Below are positions 8,318-17,572 of a stretch of DNA of 35,361 bases, piece after piece. Location: positions 1 to 35,361 of the forward strand of contig NZ_JACSJI010000027.1 of assembly GCF_014349105.1 (NCBI RefSeq), written 5' to 3'. How positions within the stretch are numbered: the stretch's first letter is position 1; each line of letters starts with the position of its first letter. A model generated the notes under the pieces. It made no database searches. It was given only the letters and a program-made list of their open reading frames with translations, and was not told the DNA's origin. This DNA is from Caulobacter sp. 17J80-11. Its GTDB lineage: Bacteria > Pseudomonadota > Alphaproteobacteria > Caulobacterales > Caulobacteraceae. The translations under genes were made by a program, and so were the position numbers.

Positions 8318-9489
8318 CCGACGCGACCTTCGACGGCGGCGCCAGCCGCCGCGCCTTCCTGGCCCTGGCCGCCGCGACCCCGGCCCTGATCAACGCCGCC
8401 CCTGCCGCGGCCAAGGCGGGCGACTGGAAGGACGCGGTGATCGTCAACGCGCTGGGCGGGCTGGACAACCCCAACGTCAAGGACGAGGGCGGCGAGAGCA
8501 ACGTCTCGCGGGGCGTGCGCAAGCCGCGCGTGCTGGACGCCCGCACCCTGGAGGACGCGCGCCGCTCGGGCGTGACGGCGATCAACTGCACCCTGGGCTA
8601 TGTCGCCGGCGGCGGCGATCCGTACGAGGTGACCATCGCCGCCATCGCCCAGTACGACCGCATGGTCCGCAGCTATCCGGCCGCCGTGAGCAAGGTCCTG
8701 ACCGCGGCCGACATCCTGAAGGCCAAGCGTGAGCGCAAGGTCGGGCTGATCTACGGCTTCCAGAACGCGGCGATGGTGGGCGACAGGCTGGAGCGGGTCG
8801 ACGTGTTCGCCGACCTGGGCGTGCGGGTCATCCAGCTGACCTACAACCCCGCCAACCACATCGGCGACGGCTCCATGGCTCCGGAGAACCGCGGCCTGAG
8901 CGAGTTCGGTCGCCAGGTGGTGGAACGGCTGAACGACAACCGGATCATGGTCGACCTGTCGCACAGCGGCGAACAGACCTGCCTGGAGGCGGCGCGGATC
9001 TCGAAACAGCCGATCTCGATCAACCACACGGGCTGCCGCGCCCTGGTCGACCTGCCGCGCAACAAGACCGACGCGGAACTGCGCCTGGTGGCGGAGAAGG
9101 GCGGCTTCGTCGGCGTCTATTTCATGCCGTTCCTGAACAAAGAGGGGAAGGTGCGCGCGGCCGACATCGTCGCCCACATCGAGCACGCCCTGAACGTCTG
9201 CGGCGAGGACCATGTCGGCATCGGCACCGACGGCGCGATCACCCAGATCGACGACATCGACGCCTACCGGGCGGACCTGGCCAAGGAGGTCGCCGACCGC
9301 AAGGCGCGCGGCATCGGCGCGACCGGCGAGGGGCCGGAGACCTATCCCTTCGCCATCGACCTGCGCGGGCCGACCCAGTTCTACGACCTGGCCGACCGGC
9401 TGAAAGCGCGGGGCCATTCGACCGGCCGGATCGAGAAGATCCTGGGCGGCAATTTCGTCAGCTACGCCAGGGACGTCTGGGGGGCGTAA
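8314..9489 (+). CDS. M19 (renal/membrane dipeptidase) family protein with altered metal site
   Basis: This 391-aa protein has a twin-arginine-type leader (SRRAFLALAA at 11-20) ending near APAAA, suggesting periplasmic export. Renal-dipeptidase hallmarks are present: DLSHSG (His217), INHTG (His238), LPRN (Arg249) and GIGTDG (Asp306). The N-terminal HxD of active M19 enzymes is not found. The aligned segment VIVNALGG would place Ala46 and Gly48 there. The bridging Glu in the usual GxEG motif reads as Gln150 (YGFQNA). Active M19 enzymes cleave dipeptides, and some beta-lactams, with a di-zinc centre. This protein may have a different metal requirement, another reaction or none. The start is fixed by the ATGA overlap with the amidohydrolase and the leader that follows. 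A 28-nt gap precedes the transporter gene. Confidence 0.8.
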   Translation: MTDATFDGGASRRAFLALAAATPALINAAPAAAKAGDWKDAVIVNALGGLDNPNVKDEGGESNVSRGVRKPRVLDARTLEDARRSGVTAINCTLGYVAGGGDPYEVTIAAIAQYDRMVRSYPAAVSKVLTAADILKAKRERKVGLIYGFQNAAMVGDRLERVDVFADLGVRVIQLTYNPANHIGDGSMAPENRGLSEFGRQVVERLNDNRIMVDLSHSGEQTCLEAARISKQPISINHTGCRALVDLPRNKTDAELRLVAEKGGFVGVYFMPFLNKEGKVRAADIVAHIEHALNVCGEDHVGIGTDGAITQIDDIDAYRADLAKEVADRKARGIGATGEGPETYPFAIDLRGPTQFYDLADRLKARGHSTGRIEKILGGNFVSYARDVWGA

Positions 9490-9517
9490 GCCCTGGCGCA
9501 ACGGGGGAGGGACGGCG

Positions 9518-10417
9518 ATGCCGCCGGAAATCATCAGCCTGGTCAACATGGTCGTCGTGCCGATCGGCCTTGGCGCGATCATGTTCAGCATGGGTCTGTC
9601 GCTGTCCCTGACCGACTTCCGGGAGGTGGCGCGCAATCCGAAGGCGGTGGCCGGCGGCCTGTTCGGCCAGCTGGTCTGCCTGCCGCCGCTGGCGCTTCTC
9701 CTGGCGTGGGCCTTCCGGCTGCCGCCGGAGATGGCCATGGGCCTGTTCATCCTGGCGGTCTGCCCGGGCGGCATCACTTCGAACGCCATCACCTATGCGG
9801 CCAAGGCGAACGTGGCGCTGGCGGTGGTGCTGACCACCCTGTCCAGCCTGATCACCGTCTTCACCATCCCGTTCCTGGTGAGCTGGGCGCTGGGCCACTA
9901 CTTCGTCCATGGCGAGGCGCCGCAGATGTCGCCCGAGCGGACCATGCTGCAACTGGCGCAGATGACCCTGCTGCCGGTGCTGGCCGGCATGGCGCTGCGC
10001 CGGTTGAGCTCCGGGTTCGCCGACCGGGTGACGGTCTGGCTGCGCCCGGCCTCGCTGGTGGTGCTGGTGGCGGTGATCCTGTTCTCGGTGTTCGTCAGCC
10101 TGGAGCTGGTGATCGACAACCTGCTGCGCGCGGGGCCCGCCGCCTTCGCGCTCAACGTGCTCAGCATGGGCGTGGGCCTGGCGATCGCGACGATCCTGGG
10201 CTTGTCGCGCCAGGACCGCCTGACCGTCGGCATCGAGGTCGGCATCCACAACGCGACCATGGCCACCTTCCTGTCCATGTCGATCCTGCAGGAACTGGCC
10301 CTGGCCGTGACGCCGACGATCTACGGCGTGCTGATGGTGATCAACGCCGGCCTGCTGGTGCGCTGGTTCAAGGCGCGCGCCGCGCGTCAGGCGCTCGAGC
10401 CGGCGCCGGCGGAATGA
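9518..10417 (+). CDS. Bile acid:sodium symporter (BASS) family transporter
   Basis: This 299-aa integral inner-membrane protein has about nine to ten hydrophobic segments, the usual BASS length. Family signatures include CPGGITSNAI (Ser and Asn of the crossover region that binds sodium in the bacterial homologue ASBT) and IEVGIHNATMATF, with the conserved Glu and Asn. BASS proteins import organic anions such as bile acids, pantoate or keto acids with sodium. Here the likely cargo is a product of the exported hydrolases upstream, which is an inference from context. The RBS is GGGAGGG shortly before the ATG. The stop overlaps the next ATG (ATGA at 10414-10417). Confidence 0.88.
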   Translation: MPPEIISLVNMVVVPIGLGAIMFSMGLSLSLTDFREVARNPKAVAGGLFGQLVCLPPLALLLAWAFRLPPEMAMGLFILAVCPGGITSNAITYAAKANVALAVVLTTLSSLITVFTIPFLVSWALGHYFVHGEAPQMSPERTMLQLAQMTLLPVLAGMALRRLSSGFADRVTVWLRPASLVVLVAVILFSVFVSLELVIDNLLRAGPAAFALNVLSMGVGLAIATILGLSRQDRLTVGIEVGIHNATMATFLSMSILQELALAVTPTIYGVLMVINAGLLVRWFKARAARQALEPAPAE

Positions 10418-11388
10418 TCGTCATCGGCCGCGAGGAGGTGCGCGAGCGTCTCAGCTACGAGGCGTGCATCCCGCTGGTGCGCGAGGCGATGATCGCGCTT
10501 TCGCGCGGGATCACCCGCCAGCTGCCGCGCAGCATCATCGACCTGGACGAGGGCCGCGCCTTCGGCGTGATGCCCGGCGCCATGGGGCCGGGCCTGGTGT
10601 TCGGCGCCAAGCTGATCAGCGTCTATCCCGAGAACTTCGAGAAGGGCCTGCAGTCGCACCAGGGCCTGGTGGCCCTGTTCGACCCGGAGACCGGCGCGCT
10701 GGCCGCGATCGTCCACGCCGGCGAGATCACCGCCATCCGCACCGCCGCGGCCTCGGCCGTGGCCACCGACGCGCTGGCGCGCCCCGGGGCCTCGCGGCTG
10801 GCCATCCTGGGCTATGGCGAGCAGGCCCACACCCACCTGATCGCCATCAGCAAGGTGCGCAAGCTGTCGGAGGTGCGCGTCTGGGGCCGTTCGCCCGAGC
10901 GCGCGGCCGCGTTCGCCGCGCACGCGGCCGAGACCCTGGGCGTGGCGGCGCGCGCGGCGGCCAGCGTCGAGACGGCCGTCGCCGACGCCGACATCATCTG
11001 CGCGGTCAGCGCCGCCGCAGAGCCGATCCTGCACGGCCGCCATGTCGCCGAGGGCTGCCACGTCAACCTGGTGGGCTCCAGCCGCGCCGGTCCGGCGGAG
11101 GCCGACGACGACCTGGTGGTCCGCTCGCGCTTCTTCGCCGACCATCGCCGGGGCGTGCTGCTGCAGGGCGCGGAGTTCCTGAACGCCAAGGCCTCGGGGC
11201 GGATCGACGACCGCCACCTGCTGGGCGAGATCGGCGACGTGCTGGACGGGCGGATCGCCGGACGGATCAGCGCCTCGGACGTCACCGTCTACAAGTCGCT
11301 AGGCAGCATCGTGCAGGACCTGTCCAGCGCCTGGCTGCTCTACGAGCAGGCCCGGGTGGAAGGTTTCGGCGTCGAGGTCGCGTTCTAG
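10414..11388 (+). CDS. Ornithine cyclodeaminase / mu-crystallin family protein
   Basis: This 324-aa member of the ornithine cyclodeaminase family contains NAD(P)-dependent deaminating cyclases, ketimine reductases and amino-acid dehydrogenases. Visible hallmarks: Lys66 in FGAKLISVYP, Arg109 in EITAIRTAA, a Rossmann nucleotide-binding turn at 131-138 (ILGYGEQA, with Tyr where GAG/GTG is usual), an acidic ADDD stretch after GSSRAGPAE, and the C-terminal VTVYKSLGSIVQDL signature. It is the last gene of the four-gene operon and starts inside the transporter stop codon. It probably processes an amino acid, imine or keto acid taken up by the transporter. The exact reaction cannot be chosen from sequence. 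Only 9 bp separate its stop from the convergent GH65 gene, and no hairpin is visible there. Confidence 0.87.
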   Translation: MIVIGREEVRERLSYEACIPLVREAMIALSRGITRQLPRSIIDLDEGRAFGVMPGAMGPGLVFGAKLISVYPENFEKGLQSHQGLVALFDPETGALAAIVHAGEITAIRTAAASAVATDALARPGASRLAILGYGEQAHTHLIAISKVRKLSEVRVWGRSPERAAAFAAHAAETLGVAARAAASVETAVADADIICAVSAAAEPILHGRHVAEGCHVNLVGSSRAGPAEADDDLVVRSRFFADHRRGVLLQGAEFLNAKASGRIDDRHLLGEIGDVLDGRIAGRISASDVTVYKSLGSIVQDLSSAWLLYEQARVEGFGVEVAF

Positions 11389-11397
11389 CCGAGCGCC

Positions 11398-13674
11398 TCA
11401 GATCGTCGCCTCGATCGGAGCGCTCGCCGTCAGGACGCGTGTCGTCCCGCAGATGCGGATGTCGATCGCGTCGCCTTCGACCAGGGTGGCGGTGACCCTG
11501 CCCCCCGCGATGCGGACCGCGATGGTGCGGCCGCGCCAGCAGACGCGGAAGGACAGGCTGCGCCACAGCGTCGGCGGCCGCGGGGCCAGCGCCAGCACGT
11601 CGCCGGTCATGTCGACGCCGCCGAAGCCCAGCACCACCGCCTGCCAGATGCCGCCGAGACCGGCGATGCGCACGCCGCCGGCCGCGTTCGGGTTCGGGTC
11701 CAGCTGGGCGACCTGGTTCAGGTAGCGCAGCGCCATGTCGGCGTCGCCCAGCCGCGCGGCGACCATGGCGTGCATGGCCGCGCTCAGCGAACTGCCGTGG
11801 GCGCAGCGCGGCTCGTAATAACGGAAATTGGTCAGCGCCGACGCGTCCGGGAAGGCCTCCGGCAGCAGCGCGATCAGGGCGACGACGTCGGCCTGCTTGA
11901 TGACCTGGGAGCCGGTGGTCCGCGCCCGGCCCAGCACCACGTCCATCGGCACGGTGCGATCGGCGTAGGCGGCGAGGTCGATCGGCTCCAGGCCGAAATA
12001 GCCGGCGAACTGTTCGTAGAGCCCGGTGTCCGGGTCGAACACCGAGACGATGCGGGCGACCGCGTCGCGCCAGTCGGCCAGCTCCTCGTGGCCGAGCGCC
12101 AGCTTCGTTTCCAGGGCGGCGGCCTGGGCCGGCCAGCGGGCCTGCAGCAGCTCCAGGGCGTCGAGCGCGCAGGCGATGTTCCAGCGGGCCATCTCGTTGG
12201 TGAAGGCGTTGTCGTCGACGTCCTCGTGGTACTCGTCCGGCCCGATGACGTGGCGGATGTGACGCTTGCCGTCGGCCTCGAGGACCGCGCGCGAGGCCCA
12301 GAACCGGGCGGTCTCCAGCATGATCTCGGCGCCGGCCGTCAGGAAGAAATCATCGTCGTCGGTGGCGCGCCAGTAGCGCCAGACGGCCATGGCGACGTCG
12401 GCGCTGATGTGGTGCTCCATCAGGCCGGTCAGGATCGGGATCAGTTCGCCGTTAGGCCCGACCACGCGTTCAGGCGTAGTCTCCTCGCCGGTGTCGGCCG
12501 ACTCCCAGGCGTAAAGCGCGCCTCGATAGCCCTGGTGGACGGCCTTGGCGCGCGCCGCCGGCAGGGTGTGGAAGCGGTACATCAGCATGGCCCGCGCCGC
12601 CTGCGGCCACACGGCCATGTAGAACGGCAGCAGGTAGATTTCGGTGTCCCAGAACACGTGGCCGAAATAGGCGTCGCCGGTCAGGCCGCGCGCGCCGACC
12701 GAGACCCGCTCGTCGTCCGGGTTGGCGGCGCTGGTCAGGTGGTAGGCGACGAAGCGCAGCGCCATCTGCAGGTTGTCGTCGCCGTCGATCTCCACGTCGC
12801 CGGCCGTCCAACGGTCGCTCCAGGCCGCCTCGTGTGCGTCCAGCACGCCGCGCCAGCCGATCGCGCGGACCCGCGCCAGGGCGTCGATGGCGTCGGGAGC
12901 TGGATCGACCGCAATGTCGTCGCTGCGCGCGACCGTGAACAGGCGGCGGAACTCGACCGGCTGGTCGGCCTTCGATCGCCAGTCCCACAACCAGCACAGG
13001 GAGAACGGCCGCATCGGGGCCACCAGCTCTTCCTCGCCCAGCCGCACGGTGATGTCGCCGGCGATCGCCAGGCGCTTGCCGGTCGACTCGGTGCGCCAGG
13101 CGCCGACGTCCTGGTCCATGCGCTCGGGATCCATGTCGAGGCCGGCCAGGGCGAAACTGGCCTCCGCTTGGACCTCGACGTCGTCGCGGTCGAACGTCAG
13201 GCGCAGGACCTGCAGACCCGCGGCGCGGTCGGCCTGGGACAGCAGGCGCAGCTCCTGGCCGGCGACGATCAGGCCCGACGGCATGCGCACCTTCCAGTCG
13301 GACAACAGCACGCCCCGGCGCATGTCGAGGCTGCGCGTGCCGACCAGGATCTCCCCGGCGTACGCCGAGAGCGGGTCGCCGTTCATGATGATGTGCAGGC
13401 GCGACCAGTCGGGCACCGGCACCAGGGCCGGCACTGGCGGCTCGGTGTTGGGGACGTCGAACAGGCCGGCGACGTAGCAGCGCGGCCAGGACGCCCAGCG
13501 GATGTAGCCCAGCCAGCTGACCCAGGTCGGCCGCCGGTTGATCGAACGCGAGGCGCGCATGCCGAGCAGGCCGTTGCCGAGCGCGAAGCGGGATTCCACC
13601 GCGCTCTCGGTCATGACGTTGTAGCCCTGATGGCTGGCGGTCCAGCCGGGCGTCGGCCTCATGGCGTCAGGCAT
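11398..13674 (-). CDS. Glycoside hydrolase family 65 disaccharide phosphorylase
   Basis: This 758-aa protein has full GH65 architecture: an N-terminal beta-sandwich (about 1-270), then an (alpha/alpha)6 barrel and a short C-terminal beta-sheet. Landmarks are ESRFALGNGLLGMR near the N-terminus, GLTGDAYFGHVFWDTE in the barrel, the catalytic-acid motif GPDEYHE (Glu481), and QVIKQADVVAL in the phosphate-binding region. GH65 phosphorylases split alpha-linked disaccharides (maltose, trehalose, kojibiose, nigerose) with inversion to beta-glucose 1-phosphate. A few members are hydrolases. The start at 13674 has a good GGAGG site and gives a normal N-terminus. It overlaps the end of the upstream beta-phosphoglucomutase-like gene by 8 bp, a partnership that supports a phosphorylase. 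No signal peptide is seen, so it is cytoplasmic. The precise disaccharide is undetermined. Confidence 0.9.
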   Translation of the reverse strand: MPDAMRPTPGWTASHQGYNVMTESAVESRFALGNGLLGMRASRSINRRPTWVSWLGYIRWASWPRCYVAGLFDVPNTEPPVPALVPVPDWSRLHIIMNGDPLSAYAGEILVGTRSLDMRRGVLLSDWKVRMPSGLIVAGQELRLLSQADRAAGLQVLRLTFDRDDVEVQAEASFALAGLDMDPERMDQDVGAWRTESTGKRLAIAGDITVRLGEEELVAPMRPFSLCWLWDWRSKADQPVEFRRLFTVARSDDIAVDPAPDAIDALARVRAIGWRGVLDAHEAAWSDRWTAGDVEIDGDDNLQMALRFVAYHLTSAANPDDERVSVGARGLTGDAYFGHVFWDTEIYLLPFYMAVWPQAARAMLMYRFHTLPAARAKAVHQGYRGALYAWESADTGEETTPERVVGPNGELIPILTGLMEHHISADVAMAVWRYWRATDDDDFFLTAGAEIMLETARFWASRAVLEADGKRHIRHVIGPDEYHEDVDDNAFTNEMARWNIACALDALELLQARWPAQAAALETKLALGHEELADWRDAVARIVSVFDPDTGLYEQFAGYFGLEPIDLAAYADRTVPMDVVLGRARTTGSQVIKQADVVALIALLPEAFPDASALTNFRYYEPRCAHGSSLSAAMHAMVAARLGDADMALRYLNQVAQLDPNPNAAGGVRIAGLGGIWQAVVLGFGGVDMTGDVLALAPRPPTLWRSLSFRVCWRGRTIAVRIAGGRVTATLVEGDAIDIRICGTTRVLTASAPIEATI

Positions 13675-14392
13675 GGGAATCCTCCGGAGCGGGCCGGGCG
13701 CGCACGACGCCCTGGGGCAGAACAGCCACGTCGACCTGGTCGAGGCTGGTCACCACCAGGTCGGCGCCGGCCGCCTGCAGCAAAGCTTCGTCCCCGAGCC
13801 GGGCGATGCCGATCGACGCCATCCGCCCCGCGCGTGCGGCCTGGATTCCGGCCGGCGCGTCCTCGATCACGACCGACTGTTCCGGAGGCGCGCCCACCGC
13901 CTCGGCGGCCAGCAGGAACAGGTCGGGCGCGGGCTTGCCGTGGGGCACTTCGCGGCCGCTGAGATCGGCGTCGAAGATCGACAGCAGGGTGCGCCCGTCC
14001 GGCAGGGACAACTGGCGCAGCATGGCGCCGGCGTTCTTGGAGGAGGAGGCCAGGGCCAGCTTCAGGCCGGCGGCGTCCAGGGCGGCGGCCAGGCGCACGG
14101 CGTCGGCGAAGGCTTCGAACTGGCGGGTCTCGATCAGTTTGTCGATCAGCGCCTGCTTGGCTGTCGCATACTCGCCGGCGCGGGCCGCGGCGCCCTCGCC
14201 GCCCAGCCGGTCCAGCGTCGCGCGGGCGCCGTCCATGCGCGGCTTGCCGGCCACGTAGGCCTGGTAGAACTCGGTGGTGAAGCCGGCCGGGTCGGCGTAG
14301 CCGGCCAGCGCCTCGCGCCAGGCCCGCTCGTGCGGCGAGGCCACCAGCACGCCGTCCACGTCGAAGATCGCCGCGCGCAGGGGCTCGGCCAT
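13667..14392 (-). CDS. pgmB: Beta-phosphoglucomutase-like HAD-superfamily enzyme
   Basis: This 241-aa HAD protein has all the expected motifs: FDVDGVL with nucleophile Asp11 and acid/base Asp13, the cap-domain HERAW near residue 23, ASSSKN (motif II Ser), GKPAPDLFL (motif III Lys) and [15 protein letters not shown] (motif IV acidic residues). In beta-phosphoglucomutases these convert beta-glucose 1-phosphate to glucose 6-phosphate via a bisphosphate intermediate. That is exactly the product of a GH65 phosphorylase, whose gene overlaps this one downstream. The ATG at 14392 follows a GGAGG site. It is the first gene of the minus-strand pair and is divergent from phosphoketolase. Other sugar-phosphate phosphatases share this fold, so the mutase call rests on motifs plus context. 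Confidence 0.85.
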   Translation of the reverse strand: MAEPLRAAIFDVDGVLVASPHERAWREALAGYADPAGFTTEFYQAYVAGKPRMDGARATLDRLGGEGAAARAGEYATAKQALIDKLIETRQFEAFADAVRLAAALDAAGLKLALASSSKNAGAMLRQLSLPDGRTLLSIFDADLSGREVPHGKPAPDLFLLAAEAVGAPPEQSVVIEDAPAGIQAARAGRMASIGIARLGDEALLQAAGADLVVTSLDQVDVAVLPQGVVRARPAPEDSHA

Positions 14393-14528
14393 GGTCAGCC
14401 TCCGTCACAGGCGGAGCCGCCCGGGGGACGACCGATCTACCGCTTGCTCAGGCGTCCAGTTCCGGAGGCCGGATCGAACTCACGTTCGCTCCGGTTTCAA
14501 CGCCGCGGCGAGCGTCTCGGAGGCGAGG
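14393..14528. promoter_or_regulatory. Divergent promoter region between pgmB-like and phosphoketolase genes
   Basis: These 136 bp separate two start codons facing away from each other, so both promoters should lie here. Each end carries a GGAGG ribosome binding site. No clear operator palindrome or -35/-10 pair is apparent. Confidence 0.5.
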
Positions 14529-16928
14529 ATGTCGAACGTGCTGTCGGATCCGGAACGGTCGTTGATCGACGCGTGGTGGCGCGCCGCCAACTACCTCTCG
14601 GTCGGCCAGATCTACCTCTACGACAACCCGCTGCTGCGGCAGCCGCTGACCAAGGCGCACGTGAAGCCGCGGCTGCTGGGCCACTGGGGCACGACGCCGG
14701 GGCTGAACTTCATCTACGCCCACCTGAACCGGGTCATCAAAGCCCGCGACCTGGACATGATCTACATCACCGGCCCGGGCCACGGCGGGCCGGGCCTGGT
14801 CGCCAACGCCTGGCTGGAGGGCACCTACAGCGAGGTCTATCCGAACATCTCGCCAGACGCGGCCGGGATGCAGCGGCTGTTCAAGCAGTTCTCCTTCCCA
14901 GGCGGCATTCCCAGCCATGTGGCGCCGGAGACGCCTGGTTCGATCCATGAAGGCGGCGAGCTGGGCTATGCGCTGTCGCACGCCTACGGCGCCGCCTTCG
15001 ACAATCCCGACCTGGTGGTGGCCTGCGTGGTCGGCGACGGCGAGGCGGAGACGGGGCCGCTGGCCACCAGCTGGCACTCGAACAAGTTCCTGAACCCGGC
15101 GGGCGACGGCGTGGTCCTGCCGATCCTGCACCTGAACGGTTACAAGATCGCCAACCCCACGGTGCTGGCGCGCATCAGCCGCGAGGAGCTGGAGCAACTG
15201 TTCCGCGGCTACGGCTACACGCCCTACTTCGTGGAGGGGAGCGACCCGGCGGTCATGCACGAGCTGATGGCCTCCACGCTCGAGGCCGTCTTCGACGAGA
15301 TCAAGCGCATCAAGGCCGCCGCGCGCGCCGGCGCGGTCGAGCGGCCGCGCTGGCCGATGATCGTGCTGCGCACGCCCAAGGGCTGGACCTGCCCCAAGGA
15401 GATCGACGGCAAGAAGACCGAGGACTACTGGCGCTCGCACCAGGTGCCGATGGGCGAGATGCACGAGAAGCCGGAGCACGTGCGCATCCTCGAAGCCTGG
15501 ATGAAGAGCTACCGGCCCGAGGAGCTGTTCGACGACGAGGGGCGCCTGCGGCCGGAGGTGTCCGAACTGGCGCCCCGCGGCGAGCGGCGGATGAGCGCCA
15601 ACCCGCACGCGAACGGCGGCCTGCTGCTGCGCGACCTCAGGCTGCCCGACTTCCGCGACTACGCGGTGGAGGTCGCCGCCCCCGGAGCCACCTCGGTGGA
15701 GTCGACCCGGGTGATGGGCAAGTTCCTGCGCGACGTGATGAAGCTGAACCTGGAGTGCCGGAATTTCCGGCTGTTCAGCCCCGACGAGAACAACTCTAAC
15801 CGCTGGCAGGACGTGCTGGAGGTCACCAACCGCGCCTGGATGGCCGAGACACTGCCGTGGGACGACCACCTCGCGCCGGACGGGCGGGTGATGGAGATGC
15901 TCAGCGAGCACCAGTGCCAGGGCTGGCTGGAGGGCTACCTCCTGACCGGCCGGCACGGCTTCTTCTCCTGCTACGAGGCGTTCATCCACATCATCGACTC
16001 GATGTTCAACCAGCACGCCAAGTGGCTGAAGGTGTGCAACCACATCCGCTGGCGCCGGCCGATCGGCTCGCTGAACTACCTGCTGTCCAGCCACGTCTGG
16101 CGCCAGGACCATAACGGCTTCAGCCACCAGGATCCGGGCTTCATCGACCACGTGGTCAACAAGAAGGCCGAGGTGGTGCGGGTCTACCTGCCGCCGGACG
16201 CCAACTGCCTGCTGTCGGTCACCGATCACTGCCTGCGCAGCCGCAACTACGTGAACGTCGTGGTCGCCGGAAAACAGCCCGCGCCGCAGTGGCTGACCAT
16301 GGACGAGGCGGTGAAGCACTGCACCGCCGGCCTGGGCATCTGGGAGTGGGCCAGCAACGACCGCGGCGGCGATCCGGACGTGGTCATGGCCTGCTGCGGC
16401 GACGTGCCGACGCTGGAGACCCTGGCGGCGGTCGACCTGCTGCGCCGCTACGCGCCGGACCTGAAGGTCAGGGTGATCAACGTCGTCAACCTGATGAAGC
16501 TGCAGACGCCGAGCGAGCACCCGCACGGCCTGTCCGACCGCGACTTCGACGCCCTGTTCACCACCGACAAGCCGATCGTCTTCGCCTTCCACGGCTATCC
16601 GTGGCTGATCCACCGGCTGACCTACCGCCGCCACTGCCACGGCAATCTGCACGTTCGCGGCTACAAGGAGGAGGGCACCACCTCGACGCCCTTCGACATG
16701 TGCGTGATGAACGACCTCGACCGCTTCCACCTGGCCGGCGACGTCATCGACCGGGTGCCGAAGCTGGCCGGCCGGGCCGCCTACGCCAAGCAGGCGCTGC
16801 GCGACAAGCTGCTCGACCACAAGGCCTGGATCGCCCGCTACGGCGACGACATGCCCGAGGTCGCCGGCTGGCGCTGGGGCCGGGAGGCGGGCGCGGGCGT
16901 GCGCTCGACCGAAGCCGACAACGTCTGA
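14529..16928 (+). CDS. xfp: Phosphoketolase (xylulose 5-phosphate / fructose 6-phosphate)
   Basis: This 799-aa thiamine-diphosphate enzyme, of typical family length, uses phosphate to cleave xylulose 5-phosphate to acetyl phosphate plus glyceraldehyde 3-phosphate. Many members also cleave fructose 6-phosphate to acetyl phosphate plus erythrose 4-phosphate. Signatures: [17 protein letters not shown] (His52), GPGHGGPG at 82-89, the ThDP/metal motif [19 protein letters not shown] from 169, and SPDENNSNR in the middle domain. A GGAGG site precedes the ATG at 14529. The open frame extends upstream, but only this start gives the normal [24 protein letters not shown]-terminus. No acetate kinase or phosphotransacetylase gene is adjacent. 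It is followed after 8 bp by a histidine phosphatase gene, probably co-transcribed. Confidence 0.95.
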   Translation: MSNVLSDPERSLIDAWWRAANYLSVGQIYLYDNPLLRQPLTKAHVKPRLLGHWGTTPGLNFIYAHLNRVIKARDLDMIYITGPGHGGPGLVANAWLEGTYSEVYPNISPDAAGMQRLFKQFSFPGGIPSHVAPETPGSIHEGGELGYALSHAYGAAFDNPDLVVACVVGDGEAETGPLATSWHSNKFLNPAGDGVVLPILHLNGYKIANPTVLARISREELEQLFRGYGYTPYFVEGSDPAVMHELMASTLEAVFDEIKRIKAAARAGAVERPRWPMIVLRTPKGWTCPKEIDGKKTEDYWRSHQVPMGEMHEKPEHVRILEAWMKSYRPEELFDDEGRLRPEVSELAPRGERRMSANPHANGGLLLRDLRLPDFRDYAVEVAAPGATSVESTRVMGKFLRDVMKLNLECRNFRLFSPDENNSNRWQDVLEVTNRAWMAETLPWDDHLAPDGRVMEMLSEHQCQGWLEGYLLTGRHGFFSCYEAFIHIIDSMFNQHAKWLKVCNHIRWRRPIGSLNYLLSSHVWRQDHNGFSHQDPGFIDHVVNKKAEVVRVYLPPDANCLLSVTDHCLRSRNYVNVVVAGKQPAPQWLTMDEAVKHCTAGLGIWEWASNDRGGDPDVVMACCGDVPTLETLAAVDLLRRYAPDLKVRVINVVNLMKLQTPSEHPHGLSDRDFDALFTTDKPIVFAFHGYPWLIHRLTYRRHCHGNLHVRGYKEEGTTSTPFDMCVMNDLDRFHLAGDVIDRVPKLAGRAAYAKQALRDKLLDHKAWIARYGDDMPEVAGWRWGREAGAGVRSTEADNV

Positions 16929-16936
16929 GGCGCGGC

Positions 16937-17506
16937 GTGGACGTCTACTGCGTCCGGCACGGCGAGACCGCGTGGAGCCTCAGCGGCCAGCACACCGGCG
17001 TCACCGACATCCCGCTGACCGACAACGGACGCCGGCTGGCCGAGCGGCTGCGGCCGGTGCTGGCCCGGCAGACCTTCGCCCTGGTGCTGGTCAGCCCGCT
17101 GCGGCGCGCGCGCGAGACCGCCGCCCTGGCCGGACTGGGCGACCGGGCCGAAGTCGAGCCGGACCTGAAGGAATGGGACTACGGCGACTACGAAGGGATG
17201 ACCTCGGACCAGATCCATCACGGGCGTCCGGGCTGGATGATCTTCCACGACGGCGCCCCCGGCGGCGAGACGCCGGCCGAGGTCGGCGCGCGGGTCGATC
17301 GGGTGATCGCCCGGGCGCGGGCGGCCCCCGGCGACGTCGCCCTGTTCGCCCACGGCCACCTGCTGCGGGTGCTGGGCGCCCGCTGGATCGGCCTGCCGCC
17401 CGAAGGCGGGGCGCGGTTCCTGCTGGACACGGGGACGCTCAGCATCCTCTCGGACTACCGCGGCGAGGCGGCCGTAAGGGTCTGGAACGCGCCGCTCGTG
17501 GACTGA
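16937..17506 (+). CDS. Histidine phosphatase family protein (phosphoglycerate-mutase-like)
   Basis: This 189-aa protein has the catalytic VRHGETAW motif (phospho-accepting His8), an Arg in LVSPLRRARETA, the acid-position Glu in the LKEWDYGDYEG region, and the second catalytic His in FAHGHLLRVLGARW. The family includes phosphoglycerate mutases and phosphatases of sugar phosphates and small metabolites. The small size and the GQHTGVTDIPLT stretch fit the phosphatase branch. It starts at a GTG 8 bp after the phosphoketolase stop with a GAGG site, so it is likely in the same transcript. It may act on a sugar phosphate in the phosphoketolase route, which is inference from context. Confidence 0.85.
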   Translation: MDVYCVRHGETAWSLSGQHTGVTDIPLTDNGRRLAERLRPVLARQTFALVLVSPLRRARETAALAGLGDRAEVEPDLKEWDYGDYEGMTSDQIHHGRPGWMIFHDGAPGGETPAEVGARVDRVIARARAAPGDVALFAHGHLLRVLGARWIGLPPEGGARFLLDTGTLSILSDYRGEAAVRVWNAPLVD

Positions 17507-17572
17507 ATCGGCCCCGGCTTGCCACGCGCGGGGACTTCCCCTCCAATCGGCGAACATTGTTTGGGGGAACAC

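Noticed and set aside
11389-11397. Terminator between the convergent cyclodeaminase and GH65 genes
   Set aside because: The gap is 9 bp and I see no stem-loop with a T-run there or just inside the flanking gene ends.
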